A DNA stretch of 48,019 bases from Phycisphaerales bacterium (GTDB lineage Bacteria > Planctomycetota > Phycisphaerae > Phycisphaerales > UBA1924). Shown here piece after piece: positions 1 to 9,295 of the stretch (position 1 is the stretch's first letter; every line of letters starts with the position of its first letter). The notes beneath the pieces were generated by a model. The model was given only the letters and a program-made list of their open reading frames with translations. It was not told the origin of the DNA and made no database searches. The DNA is taken from positions 1 to 48,019 of the forward strand of contig JACVCS010000024.1 of the NCBI GenBank assembly GCA_016741915.1. Reading direction: 5' to 3'. Both the position numbers and the translations under genes were made by a program.

Positions 1-85
1 AGGCGGGGGGGGTGGGGGGGGCGGGTGGGGGGGGGGCGGGGGGGGGAGGGGGGGGGGGGAGGGGGGGTGGGGGGGGGGGGGGGGC
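1..85. repeat. Near-homopolymeric G tract
   Basis: Of the first 84 bases, 75 are G, broken only by single A, C or T bases, and the tract stops abruptly at the C at 85. It lies just beyond the 3' end of the first minus-strand gene. It could form G-quadruplexes. It also looks like the poly-G produced by two-colour Illumina chemistry at a contig edge, so it may not be biological. Confidence 0.8.
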
Positions 86-151
86 TGAAAGAGCTATGAG
101 CGCGGTTGTGGGTTCGGTGAGCGGAAAGAGCGTGTCGGAGCGTTGTGTTGA

Positions 152-2770
152 TCAGAAGTTTGGGGCCGCCGCGGGCTTGCGTTCGCGGGGTTGGGTTGGT
201 TCGGGGCGGAGGCGTTCGAATGCTTGTTTGATGATGTGCTGGTAGAACCCTGGGGTGTGGTTCAGGCGGCTGGCGCGTTGCAGGCAGCGGTCGTAGCTTT
301 CTGGGTGCTCGCGGGCGATCAGCGCGAGGGCCATCGACTGGGTGGTGGGATCGGCGGGCAAGCTCGGCAGGGTTTCGAGGGCCGCGTCGGCGCTGCGGCT
401 GAACTCGCTCTGGAAGCGGGCGTGCGTGACGTCGAGCATCAGCAGATGATCGAGCCAGTCGGAGAGGTGTTGTTCGTAGGCGGCGCGGTCGTCGCGAGCG
501 AGGGCGGCGACGCTGAGGGAGAGGCTCGGCAGCGGGTGATCGAAGACCGCGCTCGTCCAGTCGCGCATGACTCGCTCGGAACACTCCTTGGCAACGGACC
601 ATTGCCCGCGCTCGAGCGCGGCGAAGTACTGCTGGACGGAAAGGGTCAGGTCCTCGGTTTTCTCTTCGGGGTTGGCGAGCTTGCCGTCGAGGTCCTCGCG
701 GAGGAACTGGAAGTGCCTTGAAGCCGATTTCATGGTGATGGCATCGTCGGCGATGGTGTTGGTTCCGGCGGTGAAGACGTCGGAGGCGATTTCAGGGCGG
801 CGGGCGCGGAACTCCAACGCGATGAGCGTCCAGAACGCGCGGGAGTTCACGGCGGGGCTGGGATCGAATGCGCGGAGCGATTCGCAGGCTTCGGCGAGTT
901 TGCCCTCGGCGCAGAGTGTTTGGACAAGGAGTTGACGGGCCTCGGGGGATTGCAGGCCGCGGACGCGCGCGGCCTTTCGAAGCGTTGTCAGCGCGTCGGC
1001 GAACTCGGCGCGGTTGTGCTGGATGGTTGCCAGTTGCACGAACGCCTCGAGCGGCGCGTCGGGCGATTCGATGGCGATTCGGCATGAGCGCTCGAACTCG
1101 CCGACGGACTGTGCAACCCGCCCGGCGAGGTACGCCAGCGCGGGGTCGTTCGGCTCCGCCTTGTGCAGGTCGCTGTAACGTTTGCTGAGGTCGAACTTCT
1201 GGGTGCTGCGGAGCGTGGCTTCCTGGAAAGCGGTGTGCGCGTTGATGTTCACCGGGCGGGTGGCCAGCCAGGGGGTGATGAGGCGCATGCAGTCGTCCGG
1301 ATTGAGGTAGAGCGGCGCGATGGTGAAGACGTAGTCGTTGGCCGGGTCGATCTGCAGCGAGCGGGTGAGGTATTGCTGCGCGTCGGTCCGAGAGGCGATG
1401 CTCTCCAAGGCGTGGAAGCGCGAAGCGGGATCGTCGCGCAGGACATCGAAGCGGGACTTCTTGATCTGGCCCGAGTTGCTGCTCATCGAGATCTTTGCGG
1501 GGAAGGGCTCGAAGAAGTAGTCATAGCCCGAGGGTGTGTGCAGCAGTTGAGGAGGGAGGAACTTCGGCGGCGGGCTCGGCTGTGGTGAACGGGGTGCGTA
1601 GTACGCAAACTCGTCGACGAAGACGGCGAGTTGGTCGGGATTCACCACGAACTCGGTGCGGTTCCACGGACGCGAGAAGAAAGGGGTCTCGATGGTGAAC
1701 GAGATCGACTCGGGCTTGGCATCGGGGCCGGTTCGGATCAGCGTGTGCGTGCCCTCGGCGATGTTGAAGCGGGTTGGTGTGAGCGGGAAGAGCGCAACGG
1801 AGCGGCCGTCGAGCTCGACGACGTAGCGGTCGGAGGTGGCGTTGACGAGCCAGATATTGCGGGACGTGCCCATGAAGTAGGCGGTGACGAAGTATCCGCC
1901 GACGATCAACAGAACAACCGCGGCGGCGATGAAGGTGGGGACTCGGGCGATGATCGGGCGATCGATGGCGGTTCGTTTCCCCGGGTGAAGGTCGGCCGAG
2001 CGGATGGGCTTGTTCGTGTGCAGGTTCTTCTCGGCGAGCCTTCGGGAGGCTTTGAACTCCGGATGCTCGCGCAGTGAGGGGTACTTTGCGCCCGAAGCAT
2101 CGAGCAGCGCGAGGGCCTCGGCGTGACGCCCCTGCTCCTGGTACGACATCGCCAGGACGACGGGCGAGAACATGAACCGCTCGTCCGCGTCGGCGATGAG
2201 TTCGTCGATCAGCGGGCGGGCGTCGTCCGGGCGGTTGAGTTTGATCAGCGACATCGCCACGCGGCGTTTGTTCAGCGGGCCGGGGTTGAGCGTTGTCAGC
2301 GCCTGGAGCGATGCGAGGTTCTGCTCGGGCATGTCAAAGTGGATGTACGCGTCGGCGAGGTGCGAGAGAAAGGTCTGATCGCTCGCCAGCGCGTGAGAGA
2401 AGGAACGTGTCAGATCGATGAAGCGTTCCTTGTCGTCGTACGCGACGGCCACGGCGATGGCTTGGGCCGCGTGCTGAGGGTTTGTGGGATCGGAGCGCAG
2501 GGCGGCGTCGGCGGCCGCGATATCGGCGGCCTTGGCAGCGTTGTACTTCTCCAGCGGTATGTAGCGGTGCTTCCGGCAGCTCGAGCAGGCGTCGATCAGC
2601 CGTCGCTTGGCGAGCGGGAAGATCGGGATGAAAAACACGACGAAGAAGAGGGTGGTGTCGTAGGAGCGAACGGTCGTGTGCGTGCCGCAGAACTCGCAGG
2701 TCTTCGTGCGGGAGACGATGTTGCGTTTACCCCAGTACCAGGTGCCGATGCCGTTGAGGACGAATGCCAT
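152..2770 (-). CDS. Zinc-ribbon and TPR-like membrane protein
   Basis: Unknown function, 872 residues. The N-terminus carries a split zinc-ribbon: CEFC near residue 26 and CSSC near residue 62, separated by a hydrophobic stretch (FFVVFFIPIFPLA). Helical TPR-like repeats fill roughly residues 80-260. A clear membrane segment (FIAAAVVLLIVGGYFV) lies near residue 290, and a beta-rich PEGA-like part and further TPR-like helices follow to the C-terminus. The ATG at 2770 is supported by the intact zinc-ribbon directly after it. It is the last gene of a minus-strand run after the DUF2314-like gene. A role in envelope protein assembly is only a guess. Confidence 0.75.
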   Translation of the reverse strand: MAFVLNGIGTWYWGKRNIVSRTKTCEFCGTHTTVRSYDTTLFFVVFFIPIFPLAKRRLIDACSSCRKHRYIPLEKYNAAKAADIAAADAALRSDPTNPQHAAQAIAVAVAYDDKERFIDLTRSFSHALASDQTFLSHLADAYIHFDMPEQNLASLQALTTLNPGPLNKRRVAMSLIKLNRPDDARPLIDELIADADERFMFSPVVLAMSYQEQGRHAEALALLDASGAKYPSLREHPEFKASRRLAEKNLHTNKPIRSADLHPGKRTAIDRPIIARVPTFIAAAVVLLIVGGYFVTAYFMGTSRNIWLVNATSDRYVVELDGRSVALFPLTPTRFNIAEGTHTLIRTGPDAKPESISFTIETPFFSRPWNRTEFVVNPDQLAVFVDEFAYYAPRSPQPSPPPKFLPPQLLHTPSGYDYFFEPFPAKISMSSNSGQIKKSRFDVLRDDPASRFHALESIASRTDAQQYLTRSLQIDPANDYVFTIAPLYLNPDDCMRLITPWLATRPVNINAHTAFQEATLRSTQKFDLSKRYSDLHKAEPNDPALAYLAGRVAQSVGEFERSCRIAIESPDAPLEAFVQLATIQHNRAEFADALTTLRKAARVRGLQSPEARQLLVQTLCAEGKLAEACESLRAFDPSPAVNSRAFWTLIALEFRARRPEIASDVFTAGTNTIADDAITMKSASRHFQFLREDLDGKLANPEEKTEDLTLSVQQYFAALERGQWSVAKECSERVMRDWTSAVFDHPLPSLSLSVAALARDDRAAYEQHLSDWLDHLLMLDVTHARFQSEFSRSADAALETLPSLPADPTTQSMALALIAREHPESYDRCLQRASRLNHTPGFYQHIIKQAFERLRPEPTQPRERKPAAAPNF

Positions 2771-2870
2771 AGGTGGATGGTATGAGTGGTTGAAACTTGA
2801 TGTGATGATGACAACGTCGTCTGGCGGTCATCGAGCATGGTCAACTCGGAATCATGAGTGCATAGAGGGG

Positions 2871-3842
2871 TTACTCCGCCAGAACGTTCTTCACGCCGGG
2901 GTTGATGATGCGTTCGACGAAGAATCCTTGCGCCTTGCCGTTGGGGAGGAAGTAGGCCCAGTCGACGACGTCGTCGAGGGCGACGCGGACGGTTTCGCCC
3001 TGTTGCGGGACGCCCGGGCTGGTGGCGACGTTTTCGTTGATGCCGACGAGGTGGGTTGATTCGCGGTCGGTCATTCGGCACCAGGAGTACTCGTGGTTCT
3101 GCTCGCTGGTGACGAAGCGGGCCTTGAACATCACGGGCGGGTCGGCGTTTGGACCGAGGCGATCGAAGGCCGAGATGAGCTCGGGGATGCGCGTGCGGGC
3201 TTCGGCCATCGCGGCGTTGATCTTCTTGTCGTCCGCGCTGACATGAATCAGCGGCTGGCGGAGCGAGTCGTCGGCGAAGAGCTCGGCCAGTTGGCCCGAC
3301 TTGAGCATCTCCTCGGTCCTTTCGTCGGGAAGGGCAAGTGCGCCCGTATCGCGGAGCATCAGCAGCGTGACCCCCTCGTCGTGAAGCTCCGCCGCGATGC
3401 GTGCAAGCATCAGCAGGATCATCTCACGCAGTTTCTCGTCGGTTGGATACTCGCCCACCAAGTCCACGGCACACCACCCGGTGTGCGAGCGATACGCCTC
3501 GCGGGCCTTGGGATGTTCGAACTGGTGGAAGTCCGCTTCGCTCTCGTCTGGACCCCAGTACGGGATGTGCGAATCAAAGATCGCCATCGGCGGCAGATTG
3601 GGCAAGAGCACCGCGAAGCTGTTGGCGTGCCCGTCGGGAAGGGGTGAAGTGATCATTTCAACCTCGGAGTTGAACGCCCGACGGAAGATGCCGCGTGCCT
3701 CCGCCTCGGTCAGCCGCCGGGGTGTTGATCGCATGAGCACGATCGAGAGGATCGGCCTGTCACGCTTGCGCCGACGAATCAGAAACCAGGCGAGCAGACC
3801 GAGAGCGATTGCCGCGACAGCGATGATGGGGACGTAGATCAT
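2871..3842 (-). CDS. Membrane-anchored DUF2314-like protein
   Basis: A 323-residue protein of unknown function. The chosen ATG at 3842 starts directly on a membrane anchor (residues 3-21, ending before RRRKRDR); an upstream in-frame TTG at 3860 is less likely. The C-terminal part resembles DUF2314: a segment around FVTSEQNHEYSWCRM, then a G-x-x-V-x-V-x-x-x-D-V-V-D-W block. DUF2314 proteins have no established activity. The bulk of the protein would face the cytoplasm if the short N-terminus is outside. It lies between the deoxyhypusine-synthase-like gene, whose terminator separates them, and the zinc-ribbon/TPR gene, with which it could be co-transcribed (100-base gap). Confidence 0.7.
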   Translation of the reverse strand: MIYVPIIAVAAIALGLLAWFLIRRRKRDRPILSIVLMRSTPRRLTEAEARGIFRRAFNSEVEMITSPLPDGHANSFAVLLPNLPPMAIFDSHIPYWGPDESEADFHQFEHPKAREAYRSHTGWCAVDLVGEYPTDEKLREMILLMLARIAAELHDEGVTLLMLRDTGALALPDERTEEMLKSGQLAELFADDSLRQPLIHVSADDKKINAAMAEARTRIPELISAFDRLGPNADPPVMFKARFVTSEQNHEYSWCRMTDRESTHLVGINENVATSPGVPQQGETVRVALDDVVDWAYFLPNGKAQGFFVERIINPGVKNVLAE

Positions 3843-3913
3843 GCGTGACTCTGTGCTCAACGATGAGCGGTGATGGTGTGCGGGCGAGAACGACCTTGCC
3901 GAAGAAATGTAAC

Positions 3914-3940
3914 AAAAAAACCCCGGCTGGAGGGCCGGGG
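3914..3940 (-). terminator. Rho-independent terminator after the DHS-like gene
   Basis: On the minus strand a perfect 7-bp stem (GCCGGGG / CCCCGGC, 6-base loop) is followed by seven T residues. It lies about 50 bases after the stop codon of the deoxyhypusine-synthase-family gene. Confidence 0.85.
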
Positions 3941-3990
3941 CTTGGAGATTCGTGCCGATCTGAGTTCAGCGGTATCGAACCGAGGGGGGC

Positions 3991-5163
3991 TTACTTGCCC
4001 GAGAGCTTCTTGCCGCTGACGTTGACGAAGCGGGGGGTGCCGTCGCCCTTTTCGAAGAGGTCGGCGAACTTGAAGCCCTTGCGCTTCTTCCATGCGCCGC
4101 GGTGGTAGGCGTCGGAGGCGAGGAGGGGGAAGAGGGCGGAGAGCTCGCCGAAGACCATCTGCTCGTGGACGACGTCGACCTTGCCCCACGAGCAGGCCTC
4201 GCGGAGGGTCGAGCCGCTGAGCGCGCCGTCGCGGCTGTCGGCGACGGTCATCTGGATGGCGTACTTGTGCATGCCGATCTCGTTGGTCTTGCGGAGGTCG
4301 GCGCCTCCCTTGCCGGTCTTGCGTTCGGCGAGGAGTTCCGCCGCCACGACGATGTCTTGGGCGAAGTTCTTCGGGACGCCGCCGCCGAGCATGAGCAGCC
4401 CGGTGTCCTTGCAGGCGAGCTTGATGTCGGTGAGTTCGCGGAAGTCCTTGCCGCTGTCGAAGGCGACCTGCCCGCGGCCGTTCTCGATGGCCTCGGTCTG
4501 CTGGAGGACGATCCCGAAGCCAGCGGAGCAGTCGGAGAAAGCAGGAACGAAGATGGGCACGCGCTTCTGGTAGCAGGTCTTGACGATCGACTCGTTCTTG
4601 GCGAGCTTGGGGTTGTTTGCGAGGTACTCGCCCATGGCCTCGATGAACTCACGCGACGAGTACGCGCCGGGGGCGAACTGATCGAAGATCTTGTGCGTGG
4701 TGGCGTCGCAGGCGCGGAGGTCGTCCTCGTCGATGTAGGTGTCATAGATGCGGTCGATCATCATGTTGCGGAGGGTCATGTCGTCGACGGGGGGCGCCTC
4801 GGGCGAGCCGGGGGCGATGTAGTGCTTGAAGCCCAGGCCCTCGAAGAAGTCCTGGTCGACGATGTTCGCGCCGGTGGAGACGATCGCGTCGATGCAGTTG
4901 TTCTCGATCAGCGTGATGATGGCCTTCTTCAAACCCGCGGAGATCAGCGACCCGGCGAGGGTCAGGATCACCGCGCAGTCCTTGTCCTTGAGCATCATCG
5001 AGTAAATGTCCGCGGCGTTGGCGAGCGTGCGCGACGAGTACGCCATCTCGCGGTACGAATCGATCACCGGACGCGCGTCGAAGCGCGTGATGTCGATGTG
5101 CTCAACCGGGCGGCTGAGAAGGTCCTTCTTGGTCCACTTCGAGGCGGGGGTGTTGCTGGCCAT
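3991..5163 (-). CDS. Deoxyhypusine synthase family protein
   Basis: A 390-residue NAD-dependent enzyme of the deoxyhypusine synthase/homospermidine synthase family. Characteristic blocks are the STGAN segment near residue 96, PIFVPAFSDCSAGFG near 203-217, LGGGVPKN near 259-266, and GSTLREACSWGKV near 317-329. The lysine of SWGK (residue 328) matches the catalytic lysine of deoxyhypusine synthase (Lys329 in the human enzyme). Eukaryotic and archaeal members modify eIF5A/aIF5A, which bacteria lack. Bacterial members that have been studied make homospermidine or related polyamines, so a polyamine role is the likeliest reading. Length fits the family. ATG at 5163; no strong Shine-Dalgarno. Own terminator downstream. 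Confidence 0.9.
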   Translation of the reverse strand: MASNTPASKWTKKDLLSRPVEHIDITRFDARPVIDSYREMAYSSRTLANAADIYSMMLKDKDCAVILTLAGSLISAGLKKAIITLIENNCIDAIVSTGANIVDQDFFEGLGFKHYIAPGSPEAPPVDDMTLRNMMIDRIYDTYIDEDDLRACDATTHKIFDQFAPGAYSSREFIEAMGEYLANNPKLAKNESIVKTCYQKRVPIFVPAFSDCSAGFGIVLQQTEAIENGRGQVAFDSGKDFRELTDIKLACKDTGLLMLGGGVPKNFAQDIVVAAELLAERKTGKGGADLRKTNEIGMHKYAIQMTVADSRDGALSGSTLREACSWGKVDVVHEQMVFGELSALFPLLASDAYHRGAWKKRKGFKFADLFEKGDGTPRFVNVSGKKLSGK

Positions 5164-5435
5164 AGGTGGCTCGCTTTCTGCGCGTTCGTTCGCGCACGGG
5201 CGGCGTGCCGCGGTCGCGGTGAACGCCGGTTCAACTGGGCCAAGCCCCCCTGGCCGATGGTTGTGATTTCAAGCCGACGGGGGTGGCGTCGGCAAAGAAG
5301 TATACGCCGAGCCCGGCGCAGCGACACACCACGGCTGAGCGGGTATGTTTAACGTTCCGCGGCGCGTATCCGGGTGACGGGGCGAGATGAACGACGGATC
5401 GACCAAGACACCAAGCACGCCCTGTCGGGCTCGGC

Positions 5436-5993
5436 TCAATGGTGATGGCCGTGCCCGTGGCTGGGGGCGTTCTTCGCCTGATCGATCGCCTTGGTGATCG
5501 ACTCGGGGGTTGCGCACATGTGCATGTCTTCGTTGACCAGGCACGCCGGTGCGCCCTCGCAGAGGCCCAGGCACTCCAACTCGACGAGCGTGAACTTGCC
5601 GTCGTCGGTGGTCTCGCCGACTTCGATCCCCAGTTTCTCTTTGCAGGCCTGCGTGATCTTCTTGTGGTCACAGACCTCGCAGGCGATGCTCCGGCAGACC
5701 GCGATGACGTTCGTGCCCTTGGGCTGGAGCCAGAACTCTTCGTAAAAACTCGCGGTGTCCCACGCCTCGGCCGGTGCGACGTTCAGGAACGCCGCGACCT
5801 CTTCCAGCGCCTGCCAGGGGATCCAGCCCCATTCGTGCTGCACCGCGTGCAGCGTGGGCAGCAGCGCGCCGCGCCGCGTCTCGTACCGGGGCAGGATCGT
5901 CCGCGTCAGTTCAGACTTCAGCGCTTCGGTGAGATAGGGCTCGCTGCGCCGAGGGATCTTCATTCCCGCTGAGTTCTTGGTGATCCAGGCCAT
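5436..5993 (-). CDS. nuoE: NADH-quinone oxidoreductase subunit E (24 kDa)
   Basis: A 185-residue thioredoxin-like [2Fe-2S] subunit of respiratory complex I, working with NuoF at the NADH-oxidising tip on the cytoplasmic face. The four cluster ligands are visible: C100-x4-C105 and C141-x3-C145 (CLGLCEGAP). The N-terminal helical bundle includes PTLHAVQHEWGWIP, typical of the family. The C-terminus has a histidine-rich tail (HGHGHHH). Start at the ATG at 5993 is supported by AAGGAT upstream. No other nuo gene is next to it; nuoB lies about 39 kb away on the other strand. The lamin-tail-domain gene ends 42 bases upstream on the same strand. Confidence 0.95.
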   Translation of the reverse strand: MAWITKNSAGMKIPRRSEPYLTEALKSELTRTILPRYETRRGALLPTLHAVQHEWGWIPWQALEEVAAFLNVAPAEAWDTASFYEEFWLQPKGTNVIAVCRSIACEVCDHKKITQACKEKLGIEVGETTDDGKFTLVELECLGLCEGAPACLVNEDMHMCATPESITKAIDQAKNAPSHGHGHHH

Positions 5994-6035
5994 CAGAATC
6001 TGATCCTTCCGTTGTGCCGACCGATGCGTGGGTGC

Positions 6036-6995
6036 TTACGGGCGGTCCTTGGGCGTGTCTTTCTCTTTCTCGTGCTCTTTCGATGTCGGCGTTTTGGTTG
6101 GGGGCTTCTTTGCGCTGTTGCCCTTGTCCTTCTCGCCGACCTTGGAGTCCCCGGGCTTTCCTGTTGATGGATCGGGCTTGGGGGCCGATCCGATGCCGAA
6201 CTTTCCGGGGGAGAACGATACGCTCCCCTCCGGCGGGTGAACAGCCAGCGGCCCGGTCATCGATTCGCGCTGCACCGAGCCCTTTCCAGTCGCTGGGGCT
6301 TCCTCATTCAACCCCGCCGCGGGCAGCGAATCGACCTTCCCCCAGCGCACGATCTGCACTGCGCTGGTGCTGGCACCACCCGCCGATACACCCGGCGCGA
6401 ACAGCAGCACCGCGTCGGCGGTATTGCTGAAGCTCGTTTTCGTGCTCTGCCCCTTCATCGAGAAGACGCGGGCGTTGCTGAACTTCGGGTTGCTCTCCGC
6501 GGCGTGCCCGCTATCACCCACCGGGCCCGGGATGTTCCCCTTGTACCCGTTGAAGACCACCGCGACCTCGCCCGGCTGAAGGGTGCACTCCGGGAAAGTA
6601 AAACTCAGGGCGTTGCCCTTGCCCAGAGATTTGTCAACCAGGCGATAGCCGCGGAGGTTGATGGGTTTGTCGTGCGGGTTGACCAGCTCGACGAACTCGT
6701 CGCCCGTGGCGTCGCGGGTGCCGTCCTGGTTCGCATCGCCCGAGGTCCCCGTGGGCACGGCAAAGAGCACCTCGCTGATCAACGGGTGCGGGTACGCAAC
6801 CAGCGGCTTGGGACCGGACGGCGCCGATCCGGTCGCGCCGGGCGGCGTGGCCGGTGCGGCGGGGGCTGAAGATGTGCCCGCAGCGGGCTCATTGCCCACA
6901 GCCACCGCCAAACAACGATCCGTCGGCACGGTCATCACCAACGCCAGCGTCAACAGAACCTGCCCCATAGCCACCGATGAATCGTTCTTGAACAT
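6036..6995 (-). CDS. Secreted lamin-tail-domain protein
   Basis: About 319 residues from the ATG at 6995; a start further upstream would put polar residues before the signal sequence. The N-terminus has a hydrophobic signal-like stretch (QVLLTLALVMTV). The middle is a lamin-tail (LTD) immunoglobulin-like domain: LISEVLF, then GDEFVELVNPHDKPINLRGYRL, then TLQPGEVAVVFNG. The insert GDANQDGTRDATGDE resembles a calcium-binding loop. The C-terminal 40 residues are rich in Lys, Pro and Thr and probably disordered. Bacterial LTD proteins are often surface or extracellular, sometimes linked to nucleases, but no nuclease motif is visible here. Confidence 0.75.
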   Translation of the reverse strand: MFKNDSSVAMGQVLLTLALVMTVPTDRCLAVAVGNEPAAGTSSAPAAPATPPGATGSAPSGPKPLVAYPHPLISEVLFAVPTGTSGDANQDGTRDATGDEFVELVNPHDKPINLRGYRLVDKSLGKGNALSFTFPECTLQPGEVAVVFNGYKGNIPGPVGDSGHAAESNPKFSNARVFSMKGQSTKTSFSNTADAVLLFAPGVSAGGASTSAVQIVRWGKVDSLPAAGLNEEAPATGKGSVQRESMTGPLAVHPPEGSVSFSPGKFGIGSAPKPDPSTGKPGDSKVGEKDKGNSAKKPPTKTPTSKEHEKEKDTPKDRP

Positions 6996-7032
6996 ATGCG
7001 CATGGTACAAAGTCGTGGCGGATTGCCAAACC

Positions 7033-7066
7033 AAAAAAAAGCCCCGGACCTTTCGATCCGGGGCTT
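7033..7066 (-). terminator. Rho-independent terminator of the first dockerin gene
   Basis: Read on the minus strand: an 8-bp perfect stem (GCCCCGGA with TCCGGGGC, extended by AA/TT) with an 8-base loop, then eight T. It lies about 70 bases after the stop of the dockerin gene that ends at 7136, and is almost the same sequence as the terminator at 9697-9727. Confidence 0.9.
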
Positions 7067-7135
7067 CGTGTCTTTCAGAATCTCAGGGTTCAGGCTTTCG
7101 GCTTCAGGTCTTCACCCTCGGCCCTTCTTCCCGCA

Positions 7136-9295
7136 TCAGATGCACGGCAGGAAGAGGTTGTTGAAGAAGCAGTTGTAGTCACCCTCGTTGACACCGTTGT
7201 TGGTGCAGCCGGGGTTGGTCGCCAGTGGGTCGCCGCTGTCGCAGGCGATGTCGCAGGTGCCGCCGATGGCGCCAGTGCCCTGACCGGACTGGAAGAAGAA
7301 CCCGTTGGCCGCGAAGAAGGCGTTGAAGTCGCCTTCGTTCGGCCCGGTGGTGCTATTGGTGCAGCCGGGGTTGCTGGCGAGCGGGTCGCCGTTATCGCAG
7401 GCGATGTCGGCCGGGTTGCAGCCCGCGGTTGCGCCGCCGGTGACGGTGAACTTCACGAACTTCACGTCGAAAGCGGAGGACTTGGCGGTGACGACCGGGG
7501 TCAGCGTGCCGCCGCCGGGCCCGATGAGCAGGGTCAGGTCGCTGGTGGCGGTGGTGGAGGTATTCAGAACGACACCGGGGAAGTCCTGCACGTTACCGAT
7601 ACGGAAGCCGTCTTCCGCAGGTGACGGCTGGTTGTTCTGCAGGTTGAAGTTGGAGATCGCGACGTAATACGTGCCCGCGGTGAGGGGCTTGGTGACGGTC
7701 CCCTGAGCGATGACGTCGCTCTCGTCGTCCTCGCCGAAGCCCGCCACAGGGTTGAGGTTCTGGTCATAGACCCAGAAGTCGGTGTCGGTGGTCGTGGAAC
7801 CGACAGTCGTGACGGTCACGTCACCAGCCGGAATGGAGACGCCCGACTCAACGGGCGTGACCACGGAGGACGAGTAATCGAGGCGGTAGCGGGTGGTGGA
7901 AGTCGTCGCACCGGAGACGCGCACGAAGACCTGGCGCGCGTCGGGGCTGGTGTCGTTGCCGAGGGTGTACCACTGGATGAACCGCGGCGGGGTGGTCGTC
8001 GCGCCCGTCGCCGTCAGGGCGGTGACGTCGGTACCGGCGTTGATGCCGGTGGTGGCCTGCGACAGGCCGCGGATGGTCACCACGTGCGTCGGCGTTGACG
8101 AGGTGTACTGGATGCGGTTGAGGATGATCTGGCCCGCGGCCGGGGCGGTGCCCGCGACCTTGAAGTAGTCGAACTCAGCCGCGGTGGCGTTGATGCTGTC
8201 GCCGCAGATCGCCTGACCGCTCGACAGCGTGATGACCTGCGCGGTGGCCTTGGTGTTGTTGGGTTCAACTTCGGATGTCGCGCCGGTGCAGTCGATCGGA
8301 GTGATCGCGCTGACCGTGCCGGTGGTGAAGCGGACGTTGGCGGTGCCGGTGTTCCCGCCGTCGGCAAAGACGCTGAAACCCTCGTAGAAGCGGGTGAAGG
8401 GGGTGAACTCATCGTCGCCGGTGTTCGCAACCGCGAGGTAGAAGTCACCCGCGGCGAGCGCGCCATCGCGCCCGTTGTACACCGCGCCCGTGCCCACGGC
8501 CGGACGCGTCGGCACAGCCGCGCCGAAGCTCAACTGCGACAGCAGACCCGAGCCGTCATCATCGTCCGCCGCGACCGTCGCGCCGGTGGTGCCGTTGAAA
8601 AGCACCAGCACGGTGTCGTTCGTCGGCGCCAGCGTGGAGGTCTCGGTGTCGATGTCCAGGAAGCGGTTGTTCGCGCCGCTGATGCCGCCGGCGGGGATCG
8701 TGATCTTGATCCAGCGGACCCTGGAGGAGGTGTCGATATTGACCGTGTCGGTCACGGTGGTGAAGGGGCTGCCCACCGCGGGGACGGTGATGGTGCGGTT
8801 GACGTCCGCCGTGGGCGTGGGGAGCACCGTGGTGTTGAGCGTCAGGTTGATGTTGGACCACGAAGCGGTCGAGTCGCCGAAGGTCTGGAGGTTCGCGAAG
8901 AAGAGCGGGTTGCCGCCCTCATAGTTCACGTCCATGTTCGAGATGACCTTCATGCCCGTCTGCGGGTCGGCAGAGGCGATCGAGGGGAAAAAGACACCGG
9001 GGTCGGAGTGGAAGACGTTGCCCGCGCCGAACGCGCCGGTGATGTCGGCGGCGGTGCTGGTCAGGGCCGGCAGTGCCTCGTCCGAGAAGGCGTCGCCGAC
9101 GCCCGTGGCCCAATCGATGAACAGCGAATAGCTGCGGTACGTCCCCGCGGGGATCGCCGCGCCGTTGAGATCGACGGTCTGGATCGTGTCCGTGACGGTG
9201 AGGTTCGGGATCGTCGGGCTGAACTGCGCCTGCGCCGCGGAGGCGGCCAGACCGGTGACGGCCAGAATCGCGGCGATCGAGAGCTTGTTCTTCAT
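7136..9295 (-). CDS. Secreted protein with PPC-like repeats and GC-type dockerin tail
   Basis: A 719-residue exported protein. Residues 1-23 are a signal peptide (MKNKLSIAAILAVTGLAASA, cleavage after AQA). The body is beta-rich with pre-peptidase-C-terminal-like modules (EVEPNNTKATAQVITL near residue 340, with DYFKV after it). The last 90 residues hold two dockerin-like units. Each has a Cys-x-x-A-D/C-D-I-A-C-D start and a calcium-loop end (GPNEGDFNAFF and GVNEGDYNCFF), and the chain ends NNLFLPCI. This matches the family I recall as 'GC-type dockerin domain-anchored protein'. Start is set by AGAGGAG 8 bases before the ATG at 9295. The gene stands alone with its own terminator. It is paralogous to its upstream neighbour; its ligand is unknown. 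Confidence 0.85.
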   Translation of the reverse strand: MKNKLSIAAILAVTGLAASAAQAQFSPTIPNLTVTDTIQTVDLNGAAIPAGTYRSYSLFIDWATGVGDAFSDEALPALTSTAADITGAFGAGNVFHSDPGVFFPSIASADPQTGMKVISNMDVNYEGGNPLFFANLQTFGDSTASWSNINLTLNTTVLPTPTADVNRTITVPAVGSPFTTVTDTVNIDTSSRVRWIKITIPAGGISGANNRFLDIDTETSTLAPTNDTVLVLFNGTTGATVAADDDDGSGLLSQLSFGAAVPTRPAVGTGAVYNGRDGALAAGDFYLAVANTGDDEFTPFTRFYEGFSVFADGGNTGTANVRFTTGTVSAITPIDCTGATSEVEPNNTKATAQVITLSSGQAICGDSINATAAEFDYFKVAGTAPAAGQIILNRIQYTSSTPTHVVTIRGLSQATTGINAGTDVTALTATGATTTPPRFIQWYTLGNDTSPDARQVFVRVSGATTSTTRYRLDYSSSVVTPVESGVSIPAGDVTVTTVGSTTTDTDFWVYDQNLNPVAGFGEDDESDVIAQGTVTKPLTAGTYYVAISNFNLQNNQPSPAEDGFRIGNVQDFPGVVLNTSTTATSDLTLLIGPGGGTLTPVVTAKSSAFDVKFVKFTVTGGATAGCNPADIACDNGDPLASNPGCTNSTTGPNEGDFNAFFAANGFFFQSGQGTGAIGGTCDIACDSGDPLATNPGCTNNGVNEGDYNCFFNNLFLPCI

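Noticed and set aside
4102..5352. Long plus-strand frame over the DHS-like gene
   Set aside because: Antisense shadow caused by high GC; the minus-strand protein has clear family motifs.
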